Counted from the stretch's first letter, positions 39,180 through 51,744 are shown. The stretch: 64,000 bases of DNA from Sorex araneus (GCF_027595985.1 NC_073305.1:180437949-180501948), one strand, 5' to 3'. Numbers and translations: made by a program. The notes: generated by a model not told the origin, from the letters alone.

Positions 39180-40340
39180 ATTTGCAGAGACCATCAGTAC
39201 ATAGAGAAAACCCTAAAGACTCCACCAAAGAACTCATGTAAACTATGAAATAACAAAATAAAGTGGAATGCTACATAATGAATAAATTAAAATTATTTTA
39301 ATTTACATACTTATAACCACATAAAATTATCAATTTCCTAGGAATCAAGTTTTCAAAGGAGATAAAAGCTTTTTACATAGGAAACTGCAAATAAGTATTT
39401 AAACAAATAGAAGACACAAGAAATCAGAAGAGCTAAGATTAGAAAAATAGCCTTTCTATCAACTATTATAAAATTCAATAAAATTTGTATAGAGATTCTT
39501 ATAGGAGACAAGAAATAACAGAATAATTAGATTGTATCCCTTCAATGCATCCAAACCTAGATTTGATTCCTGACACCACCTGGTCCCCTAAGCATCACTG
39601 GGTGTAGCCTTAGAGACCCTTAATCACTGCCAGATGTAAACCCCGGAGACCCCAGAGCTCCAAGGTAGTCTTGGTTTCACCAGCAATGCAGGGTTGAAGC
39701 AACATTTCAGTATCAGTGACTGCATTGAAACATCAGGCTGTTGGGCCAAGAATTTCTAGTGGGGCCACCAGAACACCTAAGGCTTCCTGAAAATCTTTTA
39801 TAACCTTTTCCCAAGGACAAAGAATGTACACAACCAGTCTTTTAAACCCTGAATAATTTAAAGAATCCTGATTATAATGATGAGAAACATTAGTCTATGA
39901 TTTTCAAATATATTATAAAGCTATAGTAATAAAAACAGTGTGATATTAGAATGAAAGCAGACACTCAAGCCAATGTAGTAAAATTGAAAGCCCAGATATA
40001 AACCTTCATACATACAACAGACAGCCAATTTATGACAAATGATCTCAGAAATACAGTGAAGTAAAGATGGCCTCTTCAGTAGATGTTGCCAGGAAAAGCA
40101 GTCAGTCACAGGCAAAAGAATTGGACTTAGACAACTATCTCACACCAAGTGTAAAAGTTAACTCAAGATGAATGAAAAACTTAGATGTCAGATCAAGTTC
40201 CTAAAAGAAAATGGGCATAAAACATCATCCTTTTAGCTTTAATGATGTCTTCTGTGGTTCGACTTCATTGGCAAAGAAACAAAAGCAAAACTAAATGGAA
40301 TCACATTAAACCAAAAAGCTTCTGCACTGTTAAAGACTAT
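39180..40340 (+). mobile_element. Ancient L1 ORF2 relic, interrupted by a SINE
   Basis: Plus-strand words typical of ancient mammalian L1 ORF2: aagactccaccaaagaact, atttcctaggaatcaag, atgatctcagaaatac, aaaaagcttctgcactg. No frame survives. The order is consistent with ORF2 from the reverse-transcriptase C-terminal side onward. Assigned from recollection of L1 consensus sequences. Confidence 0.65.
39530..39700 (+). mobile_element. Old SINE within ancient L1
   Basis: Contains gatttgattcctgacacc and gtcccctaagcatcactgg. Diverged SINE body followed by unassigned GC-richer sequence. Confidence 0.5.
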
Positions 40341-40830
40341 CACCGAAACAGAAAGTAATTCTGCTGAATAGAAAATGTTTGAGTGCCATTCATCTAATAT
40401 TAGCTAATATCCATGACTGTGGAGTATAGGCTATGCTTCGATAGCTTCAGTGATAGCTCAGGATGCTCCAGTACAATTGACCCATCAATCTATACTACAG
40501 ACTCAGCAATAAAATATCTGTCCCACATACTCAGTAATACTTACAGTAATACTCAGTGTGTGAGGATTACTGAAATTAGGGGCAACTTAGAAAAGGAAAT
40601 AACAAGTCAATTCTATTTATAAAATTTAATTGTAGAATTTTACATATAAATATAATTTTAAAATGACTTAGTTATAAGTATATGATTTGATATGTACCTT
40701 TGATTAGAAATTATAGATATTTAATTTATAGTGATGTTAAGTTGTGGTTTTTTCCTACTGTTAAAATCCTCTCTATGCCTTTCTTATTGGTGCAAAATTG
40801 TTTAAAATATCATTACAATTATTTGAACCT

Positions 40831-41073
40831 GAGCGATAGCACAGCAGGTAGGGCATTTGCCTTGCACGTGGCCGACCCGGGTTCAGCTCTTCCACCCCTC
40901 TCGGAGAGACCTGCAAGCTACTGAGAGTATCCTGTCTGCATGGCAGAGCCCGGCAAGCTACCCATGGTGCATTTGATATGCCAAAAACCGTAACAATAAG
41001 CCTCACAATGGAGACGTTAATGGTGCCCGCTGGAGCAAATCGATAGGCAATGGGATGACAGTGATATAGTGAT
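40831..41073 (+). mobile_element. Family-B SINE with 10-bp TSD
   Basis: Head gagcgatagcacagcagg, B-box region gggttcag, body ctcggagagacctgcaagc and catttgatatgcc, tail gggatgacagtgatatagtg. TSD atttgaacct at 40821-40830 and 41074-41083. This shows retroposition with target duplication but no poly(A). Confidence 0.93.
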
Positions 41074-41083
41074 ATTTGAACCT

Positions 41084-42549
41084 AATTTATCTTGGAAAAT
41101 ATTTTCAACATCTTCTATACAAACCAACAGTAAAACACCTATAGTTAAATAAAGTTGGATTGATTGGTCAGTTTCCAGTAGGAGAAATATACAATGAGCA
41201 ATGTAACTGTCTAAGTAGTAAGAGTGTAAATAGTCCATGCCATGGACTTTTAACTTGATTTATACGAGTAGCACAATACTTGATTATATATTGTGTACTG
41301 GATTAAATATTCCAAGATATGGTTTTGTTCTGGATTGTATAATATTAGGAATGAAAGCAGTTTCAATACTGGATAGCTGGAGGAATGGATTGGAACTAGT
41401 CGTTGGCATTGTTTTATCACTTCATTCATTATCAGTAATGTGTCATATAAATCAAAAGAGAGATATATTTAATTAGTTCTGAAGTCCGTGTCTTGCTGTG
41501 GTCTGTACTCAGATATTATAGTTTTGCTTTTGTCTTGCTCAATAGAAATTAGGAGAGCATCTTATCTGAGACTGGCATTCAGATGAAAGATTTCTATTCA
41601 ATAGCAGAATACTGAGATCTGGCTAGGAGTGCCAGAAACACCACGTGATGATGTTCAGACCTTCACTTCTTACCTGCTCTGCACTTTAGAACTTCTCATA
41701 TGTTGCATTGATTAAGCATTACTGTTATATCTCACACTCAATGCTTGTTTTATTTATCCATTCTAAATTTTAGTGGCTTGCTTTCATTATTTATCATTAT
41801 TATTTAAAGTCCATATTCCTATGAGTATAGTTGTGTTACATATAAAATAAGTAATCTATACAAGGACAGGGGTCAAGACATTTGCTTTTCTTGCATCCAG
41901 CCCTACATATAATTCTAAACTACCTCCAGGTGTGATCTCTGAGCACAAATGCCAGGAGTGGTTTAAAACTCTCCCAAGAGAAAAAACAAATAATTTTAGT
42001 TCCTTTTACATAATAAGTTCTAGATATAATTTTATGTATGATTTTTTCTTTTCTTTATTTTGAACATTTCTTTTTTCCTGTGTCCATCTTCTGTACACCC
42101 GTTACAAGTAGATTAAAATCTTCAGTATGATTTTTGCTTCTCTAATTCCCTATATATGTATATATAGATTAGATGAATATATATCTATCACATAAATAAA
42201 TATACATTATTTTCAGCTATTTTGATTGATCATACTGATATTAGCTATATAATTATGTATAACAAATTTTCTCAAATTTAGCAGTTTAAGATATTTATCG
42301 CAGTCTCTGAGCTATTAATCTTAATATGGCTAAGCTGAATAAATCTTGTGTGCATTAATATTTCTTACTAGACTAAATCAGACAGGTAGCTGAAACTGTT
42401 CTGTTCTGAAGATGTTATTTGGGAAGAATTAGTTTCTGAGCTCACTCACATGGTTATTTTTTGGTTCAGCTAATTTTCTCATTTGTTTCGGACCTCACAT
42501 TGTACATTCAAGTCCTGCCCTTCCACCCCCTCCCCCACCCTAAATGACA
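41084..42549. other. No gene recognised; old SINE at 41865-41985
   Basis: AT-rich DNA. 41865-41985 keeps caggtgtgatctctgagcac and gccaggagtggt from a very old plus-strand SINE. Confidence 0.45.
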
Positions 42550-42715
42550 CCCAGAGTGACAGTATATAGTGGGTAGGGTGCTTATCTCGAATGTGGCTGA
42601 CCAGGGTTTTATTCTGTATACCCGATATGGGCCCTCCTAGCCCTGCCAGGGTGATTCATGAGCACAGAGCAAGGAATAAACCCTGAGTACTGATGGGTGT
42701 GGTACAAAAATAAAC
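42550..42715 (+). mobile_element. Old family-A SINE
   Basis: gagtgacagtatatagtgg, tgaccagggttttattctg, ccctgccagggtgattc, then an AATAAAC-type A-rich end. Confidence 0.75.
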
Positions 42716-43564
42716 AGAAACAAAGATCTGTGCCCTCATGGATCTATGCCAGTTAGATCTCTCCACTGGGAGCTCCTCAGACATTTTCATCAAAGTAAAT
42801 ATGAAATGGGGTGTAGAGACAAAGAGTGAGACACTCATACACACACACAAACACACACGCAAATACACAGTGAGATTTGTACAAGCAAGACAGATCACAA
42901 TTTTTTTTTCATTGCTCAATTCTTAAAGCAATATCAGATCATTATTGTTAGAAGTAAACCATTATTAAGGCAATTAGCCATTCAGTAGCAAGGAATTCAA
43001 AGTGTTGAAAAGTTTCTCTATACTAATCTTCAGTTAAGGCATTTAATTTTTTATCCAGAGTTTTAATTTTTAATGGTACAATTTTGTGATTTTTGAAATA
43101 GAGAATACTTATACCACACTAACCATCAATGTACCAATATCTCTCTACCACCAACCATCTAATCAATTTTTTCATTTAAATAGGTTTACCTTTTCTCTCT
43201 GGTAACCTCAGTTGTACTCAGAAGGGTCAAGAGAAACATGTCAACCATCTCAATAATTAGTGGAATAAAGAAAATGAAATGTGTAGACAAAAAAAAAACA
43301 AAACCAAAATCCTGGGCAAGTGGCGTTTAGTTTTTGAATGGTTTAAAATGAGATAATTTTGAAAATGATAATCTAAATCTTAAAAAAATTTCACTTTTTA
43401 TTATAATTATAAATATTAATTTCAAATTAAATATTGGCTACTTATTGAAAAATGTAAGATTCCTTTTTCTCAAAATGTACCATTCCGAGAATATATTTAT
43501 TTGAGAATAAATATATCTCTCAAAAATATACTCATTAATATACTAATTTTTTTCCTTTTCTCGT
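42716..43564. other. No gene recognised; short (CA)n
   Basis: A CA-rich run at about 42836-42868 is the only distinctive sequence. 43040-43170 may be an old minus-strand L1 3'UTR, not supportable. Confidence 0.4.
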
Positions 43565-43728
43565 AGGGACAGGCACACTTGGCAATACTAATGGCTACTC
43601 CTGGCTCTGCACTCAGGAAATGCTCCTGGCACTGCTTGTGAGACCAGTTGGGATAGCAGAAATCAACCCCCTGTGGGCCGTGTGCAAGGCAAATGCTCTA
43701 CATGCTGCACTATCGGTCCAGACCCTCT
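43565..43728 (-). mobile_element. Old family-A SINE
   Basis: Plus strand: ggctctgcactcaggaaatg, gtgcaaggcaaatgctc and gcactatcggtccagac. Minus-strand copy. Confidence 0.8.
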
Positions 43729-44634
43729 AGGTTTTGTTCTTATGCTGATCTTGGCAACTCAAACTTTCCTAATCTTATTAGAAAATCTAAGCAATGTAGA
43801 ATTTAAAAATGCATTTAACTGTTTTTACTTAAAATTAGAAAAAGGCTAAAGCTTACTGCAAAGAATAAATAAAACTGGCTCTGTTTACTGAAGCTCTGCT
43901 TCAGAGAAATGGATGGTACCGAATGACTATATTTGCTGCCAGAATATCAATTGCAAAATAACTGGAGCAAAAGTGATCAACCTTCGCATTTCTCTGCATA
44001 AACAACTATTCCCTGTACCATACTCATTAGTAAATGTCTCCCCAATGTTTAATGAATCAAATTATTGCTAGGCATAAGTACATTGTTTTCAGTTGATAAG
44101 CAACATAGAATCTCACTTTCATCTTATCTATAGTACTTTTAATTCAGTCCCTTTAAAATAAGTGAGACAGAGAACTATACATCTAATTATGAAAAAACTA
44201 TTTTAGTCATAGAGTATTTTAAGTTTGTAAAACCTTTTCTATCTTTCAAAAACCTAGTCAGATAGGATCTTAACTTCTATTTTCAATAGTCTTTTGAAGG
44301 TGGTGAGGTAACTATTTTGTTTAAATCTTGATCTTCCTGTCAAATTCAGTTAAAACATACATGCTTTTTGAAGAAAAGTGATTTAGATTTTACCAGATAA
44401 AGGTTTTATTTTTTAAAGAAATTCACGGTAAATGAAAAACCTTTATTATGCAATCACCACTAAACAATTCTGCAGGGATATAAAGAATCATCTTTTTTGA
44501 AAGCACCCTCTCTCTAGAAACCTTAGTGGTGATACTGAGCAATGTTGCTTTTACATTTTCGAATTATATGTGTTTATAATAAAAAGGATCTTTTAGAGTA
44601 TAAATAAAGTTTCCATAAAAAACTTGTACATCTA
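43729..44634. other. No gene recognised
   Basis: AT-rich without assignable repeats. Confidence 0.45.
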
Positions 44635-44788
44635 TCTGATATTCTTGCACTGCCAACAACAATGAAGGAGAATCGTGTTATCCCCACATAACCACATAAC
44701 CACTGGTTGCTCTTCTTCTATTTGTTGTGTGCCAATCTTTTTGGTATTGGTGTCTCATTGTTGTTTTGAATTTCATCTCCCTGATGAT
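44635..44788 (-). mobile_element. L1 ORF2 C-terminal fragment
   Basis: Minus-strand match to the Cys-rich region and following segment of L1 ORF2 (plus strand caacaatgaaggagaatc, gtctcattgttgttttga, tctccctgatgatgagc). It ends where a SINE is inserted. Confidence 0.75.
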
Positions 44789-44801
44789 GAGCATTTATTT
44801 A

Positions 44802-44998
44802 TTTATTTGTTTGTTTGTTTGTTTGTTTTTGGCTTTTTTTGGGTCACACCCAGCAATGCACAAGGGTGACACCTGGCTCTGCACTCAGGAGTTACCCCTG
44901 GCAGTCCTCAGGGACCATATAGCATGCTGGGAATCGAACCTGAGTTGACCACATGCTAGGCAAATGCCTTACCCACTGTACTATTGCTTCAGCCCGTA
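44802..44998 (-). mobile_element. Family-A SINE with 13-bp TSD
   Basis: Plus strand shows a (TTTA)/(TTTG)n run to 44830, ggcttttttgggtcacacc, gctctgcactcaggag and gtactattgcttcagccc. TSD gagcatttattta at 44789-44801 and 44999-45011. The tail has become a tetranucleotide microsatellite. Confidence 0.94.
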
Positions 44999-45150
44999 GA
45001 GCATTTATTTAATAAAATTTAAACTTATGAAATATAAGCAATATGGCAATATGACAAACCTTGAAAACTGTTCATCTATCTAATTTTTGGTATAAATAAT
45101 ATTTTTTCGGTTGCCAAAGTTAGAAATTCTTATAATTCCTCAGCAATTTT

Positions 45151-46062
45151 TTAAAAAATTTCTTAATTTTATTGAATCACCATGTGGAAAGTTACAAAGC
45201 TTTCAGGCTTATGTCTCAGTTATGCAATGCTCGAACACCTGTCCCTTCACCAGTGCACATATTCCACCACCAAAAAACCCAGCATACCTCCCACCTTCCC
45301 ACCCCCACCTGCATAGCTGATACATTTCACTTCACTTTCTCTTTACCTTGATTACATTCCATATTTCAGCACAAAACTCCCTATTGTTGTTGGAGTTTTC
45401 CCCCCAAAAAAAAACAGCCCTCCTGAAAAGGAAGCATTTGATAATTAGTTTTCCATTGCTGAGAATGAAGAGATGTATAGTTTGGGATTTCTGTATTTTA
45501 GTAACTAAGTCCAGGGAGGTTTATGTTAGAAATTGCATCATTTCTCTTCCTGGGGCAGCATGGGGCAATGTCATAGTTCACAGTCTAGAGACAGTTCTGC
45601 AAGCAGCTTCTGGTACCAAAAGTAGTCTAGCTGGCCTCCGGATCATGGTGGATCAGCAGCAAACCCGGGTCACATCTTGGCAGAGAGCTCGCCGGTATAG
45701 CCCCCATCCTGAGATCATCCACGCGTTCTGCTGTTGCAAGTACATACCTCTTTTTTTGTTTCTCTTTTTCCCGCGCCTCCAAGTTCATACCTCCTTAATG
45801 GTCCTTATAAAATGGCGGACGCCATTTTCCCGAAAAGGGAAAAAAGCCGAGAAAGAAAGATCTTTCCCCCTCCTCAGCTGGCGTGGGGCTATGACTTAGT
45901 TCACAGTCTAGAGACATTTCTGAAAACAGCTGCTGGTACCAAAAGTAGTCTAGCTGGCCTCCGGATCATGGTGGATCAGCAGCAGAGCGGCCACACAAAC
46001 GTGTGGCCACCCAGGTCGCATCTCAGTGGAGAGCGCATCAGTATTGCCCCCGTCCCAAATTA
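45151..46062 (-). mobile_element. ORF-less mini-L1 (5' monomers joined to L1 3'UTR)
   Basis: On the minus strand a ~515-bp GC-rich 5' part (46062-45546) is joined directly to a ~395-bp L1 3'UTR (45545-45151) that aligns with 2876-3310 of the large L1. The whole is bounded by a 12-bp TSD, ctcagcaatttt (45139-45150 and 46063-46074), so it was inserted as one unit. ORF1 and ORF2 are absent. The 5' part holds two tandem units. It looks like a non-autonomous derivative retrotransposed in this form. I infer the 5' part is an alternative L1 5'UTR because it occupies the 5' end. Confidence 0.85.
45570..46051 (-). promoter_or_regulatory. Tandem 5' monomers with YY1-like palindrome
   Basis: Two units starting at 45570 and 45897 (period about 327 bp) share tagttcacagtctagagac, gcctccggatcatggtgg and more. 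Between them 45809-45828 reads AAAATGGCG-GA-CGCCATTTT, two opposed YY1-like sites (AANATGGCG). The arrangement is reminiscent of monomeric rodent L1 promoters; YY1 binding is an inference. Confidence 0.6.
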
Positions 46063-46336
46063 CTCAGCAATTTTGTTTTAAATTTAGCCTCACAAACTAA
46101 TCTTATGATTGTAATACATGTCACATTTCCCTAAGTTATAAGAAAATTTTAATACTTGCTTAATATAATTCAAAGAAAATATTTAAATTTTATGTGTTTT
46201 GTATATATTAAGTAACATATAAATTAATTTACGTGTTAAAATGTTTTGCAAGTTGCTTCTTAAAAAATAATGTTTTTTTGTAAATGAATTAAAATTGTAC
46301 TGAAACATTAAAAATTAAAGCCTTATCATTTTTACT

Positions 46337-47310
46337 CCAGCCGGGCGAGAGGACGACAATGAGCATAAAATGCGGCTCCCATAACCATGCCACCGGCCTA
46401 CTCTCCAGGCTGTTTCCACTCGGGGCACACAGAGAGAGGTGGGTGAGAGCCCTCCCTGCCACAAGGGACCCAGCCCCAGCAGCTACCCTCCACTACCCAA
46501 CCGCCACCAAGCTCCAGGCTGCTTTCCACATACTCAGGCCAGCCTCAAGCATAAGCGAAGTCCCACGGAACCCAGGTAATATGGAACTTTGTGATCTTGG
46601 ACTCTGGGCTCAATGGGATCCAGGAGCAGAGACCCTTTGCCTGCTTCCCCCAGTCTTCGGCCACCCAAGTGTCACACCCATAAGCCCCCTCCTGCTGGCA
46701 GTGCCAGATAATCTCCTCATTGGCCACCCTCCAGAACTCATGGCTGCTTCTCCCAGAAGGGAGCATAAAATGAGGCTCCCATAATCATGCTAGCAGACTC
46801 CGCGCCAGACTGTTTCCACTCTGGGTGCCCCAGAGGGGGGTGGGTGAGAGCCCTCCCCACCCCAAGGGACCCAGACCCAGCAGCTGCCCCCCACTACACA
46901 ACCACCACCGTGCTCCAGGCTGCTTTCCACACATGCCAAGCCTCATGTATGAGTGAACATATTCCTGGAACGTGCAGTTGCAAAGCTGCCATGGGACACA
47001 TCATAAGACACTCCCTGCCCATGTTCCATAAAGTCATAGAGGGAAATATATTTGCCTCTCGGAGAGCCCGGCAAGCTACTGAGAGTATCCCGCACACATG
47101 GGGAAGAGCCTGGCAAGCTCCCTGTGGCATATTCAATATGCTAAAAGCAGTAACAATAACAGGTCTCATTTCCTGGATCCTGAAAAAGCCTCCAATCATT
47201 GGGGAAAATGAGTAAGTAGAGACTGCTAAAGTTTCAGGGCTGGGGCGAATGGAGAAATTATTGGCGACCGCTCGAGTCAATAGATGAACAATGGGATGAC
47301 AGTGATACAG
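46337..47310 (+). mobile_element. Composite ~975-bp non-coding retroposon with 400-bp tandem units
   Basis: A single insertion: TSD ttatcatttt at 46323-46332 and 47311-47320 (extending to 14 bp with one mismatch). The 5' two-thirds consists of two diverged GC-rich units whose gagcataaaatg marks fall exactly 400 bp apart (46361, 46761). Each has agagccctccc, agggacccag and tccaggctgctttccaca. The 3' third (about 47055-47310) is a family-B/C body (cggagagcccggcaagctac, catattcaatatgc) ending gggatgacagtgatacag without poly(A). No coding frame is convincing. SVA-like in architecture only. Confidence 0.8.
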
Positions 47311-47320
47311 TTATCATTTT

Positions 47321-48682
47321 AACTGGTGTTTTATTACTTCAAATTTATTCCTTAAACTTCTTATGTGTAAAAAAATCATTAGTAATTGTTGAAGGATTTC
47401 CAATCATAGTGTACGTAGGAAACAAAGACTAAAGTTTTTCTAAGAGCAAAAGGGATACATCAAACTGATTAAATGTATTGTCTCTGTTTCTCGGCTATAA
47501 CTTTGACCATAAATTCATGAAATGTCATTCTAATTCATAACACCACAGCACTCCTTTTAGCAAGCAAGCATTCACTAAACAGTTACTTTCTGGTAGACAA
47601 ATCACATGTAATGAGAGTAAATAGACACGAAGTATGTATTTTAATGGAAATAAAGAGTGCAGAGCTATGTTTAGGGAAAGGTGATAAAATAGAAGAAAAA
47701 GGAAAAAAATCTCATAATTTACTCATTCTTGGAATTGCATTTTCTGTGACTGTAGCAAATCTAATTCTATTAAATTATGAATTTGAATTAATAAAGAATT
47801 TAGATAAGTTACTTGATTTAAAATATAATAAATTGAGACAAACCCATTGCCCTAATTAACTTTATGTTAATAATGTACTTGAAAATATAATACACAGCAA
47901 AGTGGATGTTATTAACTAGAAACCCAATATTTCAGTCATTTAATTTGTTATCCTTATAAATATAAATATCCTCAGTAAATACCTAGAATGTATAAAATAA
48001 GGGAAAAGCAAAGTATTATCTATGAGTTTTTATTTAGTCCATTGCAAATTCTACTGGGCTTTTTTGGACCTTTAGGCCTATACATTAATCCAAAAATAAA
48101 TTCAAATTCAAATTTGTAAGCTAACGTGCCATGAAATACTCCAGGAACCAAACTTAATGTTATACACTAAAGCAACATAAAGATAAATGAATAAAAATTT
48201 CACTGAATTCAATTTATCTTTAATTTTATTTGAATGATTTTGCAATTCTCCCTTAAAACATAAACACACTGAAATGTTTTTAGAGAAGGAAATCTGGCTT
48301 TTGATTATGCTTGTTATGAGCTCAGAACACACTCCATCTTAATGAGCTAAAAGGTGGAAAACCAACTGGAAAACCAACAACTATTCTTACATGTAAGAGA
48401 AATGAGATTACATGGAAACTGTTGTTCTAAAATCAGAGAAGCAGAACAGAGATTCTTAACATATGAAAGCAAAAATTCTCCATTGGGACTAGTATTGAAC
48501 TGTAGTCTGTGCTTAGTAAACTAGTGGAAGTTAATGACCAACAAATATGAGAGTTTAAAATTCAGAAGGATCAATCCTAGAAATGTTTCCAAGTTGGGGG
48601 GAGCTGACTCCAAGAATTTAATCAGGGACTCACAAAAAATGTTGGAGAAAAATTCCCAATCTCAATGAGGAGTGGAAAAAAC
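47321..48682. other. No gene recognised
   Basis: AT-rich. An 82-codon plus-strand frame at 47611-47859 has no recognisable homology and no exon signals I can support. Confidence 0.45.
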
Positions 48683-48693
48683 AAGCTATTCTT

Positions 48694-48869
48694 GGGGGCT
48701 GGAGTGATAGTACAGCAGATAGGGTGTTTGCCTTACATGTCAGCTGACCCGAGTTTGATTCCCAGCATCCCATATAGTCCCCCAAACACTGCCAGCAGTG
48801 GTTCCTGAGTACAGAACCAGAAGTAACCTCTATGCATCGCTGGGTGTCACCCAAAAAGAAAAAAAAAGT
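48694..48869 (+). mobile_element. Family-A SINE
   Basis: ggggctggagtgatagtac through gctgggtgtcacccaaaaag and an A9 tail. TSD-like aagctattctt (48683-48693) and aaactattctt (48870-48880). Confidence 0.93.
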
Positions 48870-49329
48870 AAACTATTCTTAAATAGTCTAGCACATTCTG
48901 TTCTTAATGGGTTCTGCCTTCAGAGAGACATAATAAGTCTTAGCTAGCAGTTCTTTAAGTGTAAGTGAGCTAGGGAAAGGCAGGGCTAAACTACAGCCAA
49001 TTTCTGCTATACTCCTTATCAAGAGGAAATAAACAAATAGGTTTTAAGTGAAGTTCATAATTCAAAAGCAATACTTCACTAAAAAACTGCTACCTAAAAA
49101 TAAATTGTAGGATGTTTCATGACCCCACATTATGAAAGCTCTATTTATAGCAATTCCTTATACCCAGTACAAAAAGTTCTATTATTAAGAAAAAATCTAG
49201 CACATAATAAAAGTCAAAGAAAAAACAAAACACAGTTAAAACTGATAAGGCAAACATCAAACCAGATATGACAAATGGTAAGATTACACTGAAAAAACAT
49301 TTATCAATTAAAAAAATGCTAAAAATGAA

Positions 49330-50433
49330 CCAGTGACCAGGATACAAAGACAACTCATGGAACAGAAAAAATTATTTACCCTATACTCATCTGATAAGGG
49401 GTTAATATCAGAAGTATACAAGGCACTGGGAGACCTTTACAAGAGAAAAATAAGCCAATTCCATCGAAAAAAATGGGAAGAAGAAATGAATAGAATCTGC
49501 CTCAAGGAAGAAGTGAGAATGATCAGAAGGTACATGAAAAAAATGCTCTATATCACTAACCATCAAGGAGATGCAAATCAAAACAACAATGAGATATCAT
49601 CTTATGCCACAGAGACTGGCACACATCAGAAAGAACAAGAACAACCAATGCTGGCGTGGAAGCACGGGAAAAAGAAACTGAAAACTCACTCATTGTTGGT
49701 GGGAATGCTTGCTGGTCCAGCTACTTTTGGGAGAACAATATGGGTATTCCTCAAAATAAAATAAACCAAAAATAAAAACTAGAAAATGAGCTCTCATATG
49801 ACCCAGCAATATCACTTCTTATAATAAAACCTGGGGGGGGGGGGGTCCAAAAACAGCAGAAATGCTATCTGTACTTCTATGTTCATTGCAGCACTATTCA
49901 CAATAGCTGGAATCTCAAAACAACCTGAGTGCCCAAGAATGGATGAATTGATACAGAAACTATGGTACATCTACACTTTGGAATATCATTCAGCTGTTAA
50001 GAGAAACTAAGTCATGAAATTTGCTTATAAATGTACTGAATGAAATGAGTCAGGTGAGGCCAGACATAGAATAATTGCACTAATTTACAGAATATGAAAA
50101 GCACAGTATGAGACTATTACCCATAGGTAGAAGAAATGAGGAACAGCAGAAGTTTCTACAAGGGGGTGGATGAAGAAGAGGGTAATTAGGACAGAAAAGG
50201 GACCAGTATGACAATGACAGTTGGAAATGTTCACTCTCTACAAGAATTGCGTGCTCAAAATAGGTAAAGGTGCAAGAGAGACAGTTTGGCAGGGAGGGTG
50301 GCAGAAGGGAAACTGGGGACATTGGTGGTGGGAAATGTACACTGGTGAAGGGACAGGTGTTGGAAGATGGTCTGAGTGAAACCCAATCATGGACAACTTT
50401 GTAACTGTGTATCTCACAGTGATTTAATTTTTT
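49330..50433 (+). mobile_element. 5'-truncated L1 (ORF2 C-terminus and 3'UTR)
   Basis: Starts at the segment encoding VTRIQRQLMEQ and continues with frameshifts through the Cys-rich motif region, AAVKRN-like end and 3'UTR to an A-rich tail. A G12 run at 49832-49843 is a local expansion. TSD of 18 bp with two mismatches: aaaaatgctaaaaatgaa (49312-49329) and aaaaatgttaaagatgaa (50434-50451). Confidence 0.9.
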
Positions 50434-50451
50434 AAAAATGTTAAAGATGAA

Positions 50452-51744
50452 AGGTATTGACACCATGCATAAAAATCACTCTCACATAGTTATGTAAAAA
50501 ATTATGCTGTGCAAAAAAAGATGTAAGCCATTTGTTCAAATGGAAGTGCCATAAATTATTCTACCACAGACTTATCTATTTAGGACATTAAATGAAACTA
50601 TCACCTTCTCTCTGTACCCCAGAATTTCTAATGCAGCAAGCAAGCATAAAGGCAAGAATGCTCACATTAAAATGGATAGGCAAACAGTTGTTTTTGGAGT
50701 ATCTGATGAATTTACATTGCTACCAGCGTAAAATAGATTATTATAAACAGACAGTGTTTTATGTAATCCCATGCTGACCTCAAAAAAGCGCAAAATGAAA
50801 AGAAATAAAAAGGGAATAAAAACATATTTCCACAAAAATTCAGTTCCAGAGAAAGAAAGGCAGTAATATATAAAAAGAGGGAAATATCACTAGAAGATAA
50901 ACAGACAGCATCATAATAACAAACAGTGATTCTTCTCTTTTGATGATTACATTGAATATAAATGTGTTAAACTCTAAACAAAAGATATTTATTTTAGCAT
51001 TGAAAAGACAAAAAGTGGCAAAAGAATTTTTTAAAAGTAACATTCAATTATATGCTCTCTACAAAGTGCTCACTTTTCATATCAGTTGGTTATGTCAAAA
51101 GGATTGAAAAGCACTCCATACAAATAGTAATACAAATAGAACAAAGGTAGTTATAATTTAATCAAATCAAATTTGACTTCTGGGTGCAAAAAAAAAGGCT
51201 CACAACTTATTAAACATGACATGCTGCAAAACAATGAGGTTTTCAGGAAAACATATACTTATGAAATATATACAAAATCAACTAATTTTAAAACTGGAAA
51301 ATACATTCATTAATTATTAGAAGAAATAGAAAATTATACAGCAGTATAGGAAACTAGATACTCTTTCAATTATGATTTGATGTAGCACTCATAAAATCGA
51401 AAGGAAAGTTGACATAAAGGTCACTGAAGAATTTGGATCTAAAAGGCAATTGCAGAATATTTGTCTCAAAAAAACAACAGAATTTTCCCAAAACTATACA
51501 GAATATTTTCTAGAGTAATTCAAATTTTGGCCATAAGAACAGGTTAAGTAAATTTAAGAAGGCTAAAATGAGATCACTTAGTAGTTCTGAACTAAGAACT
51601 AGAGGTGAACCTAGAAATCAGTAGCAAAGGAAAAGCTAAAAAAAATTATAAATAGGGGATAATATTACAAAAGTCTTAAAATAACCAATGGGAAAAATCA
51701 CAAAGCAGATCAGAAGATATTTTCTGATTATATTACAAATTTTT
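50452..51744. other. No gene recognised
   Basis: AT-rich interval between two L1 insertions. No assignable element. Confidence 0.45.

Noticed and set aside
45348..45899. 183-codon plus-strand frame
   Set aside because: It runs antisense across the junction of an L1 3'UTR and the monomer region of the mini-L1; composition reflects GC content, not coding.
46359..47215. Two ~141-codon frames in tandem as a duplicated gene
   Set aside because: They coincide with the 400-bp tandem units of a retroposon bounded by a TSD; no conserved protein is recognisable and the two translations differ by frame-disrupting changes.
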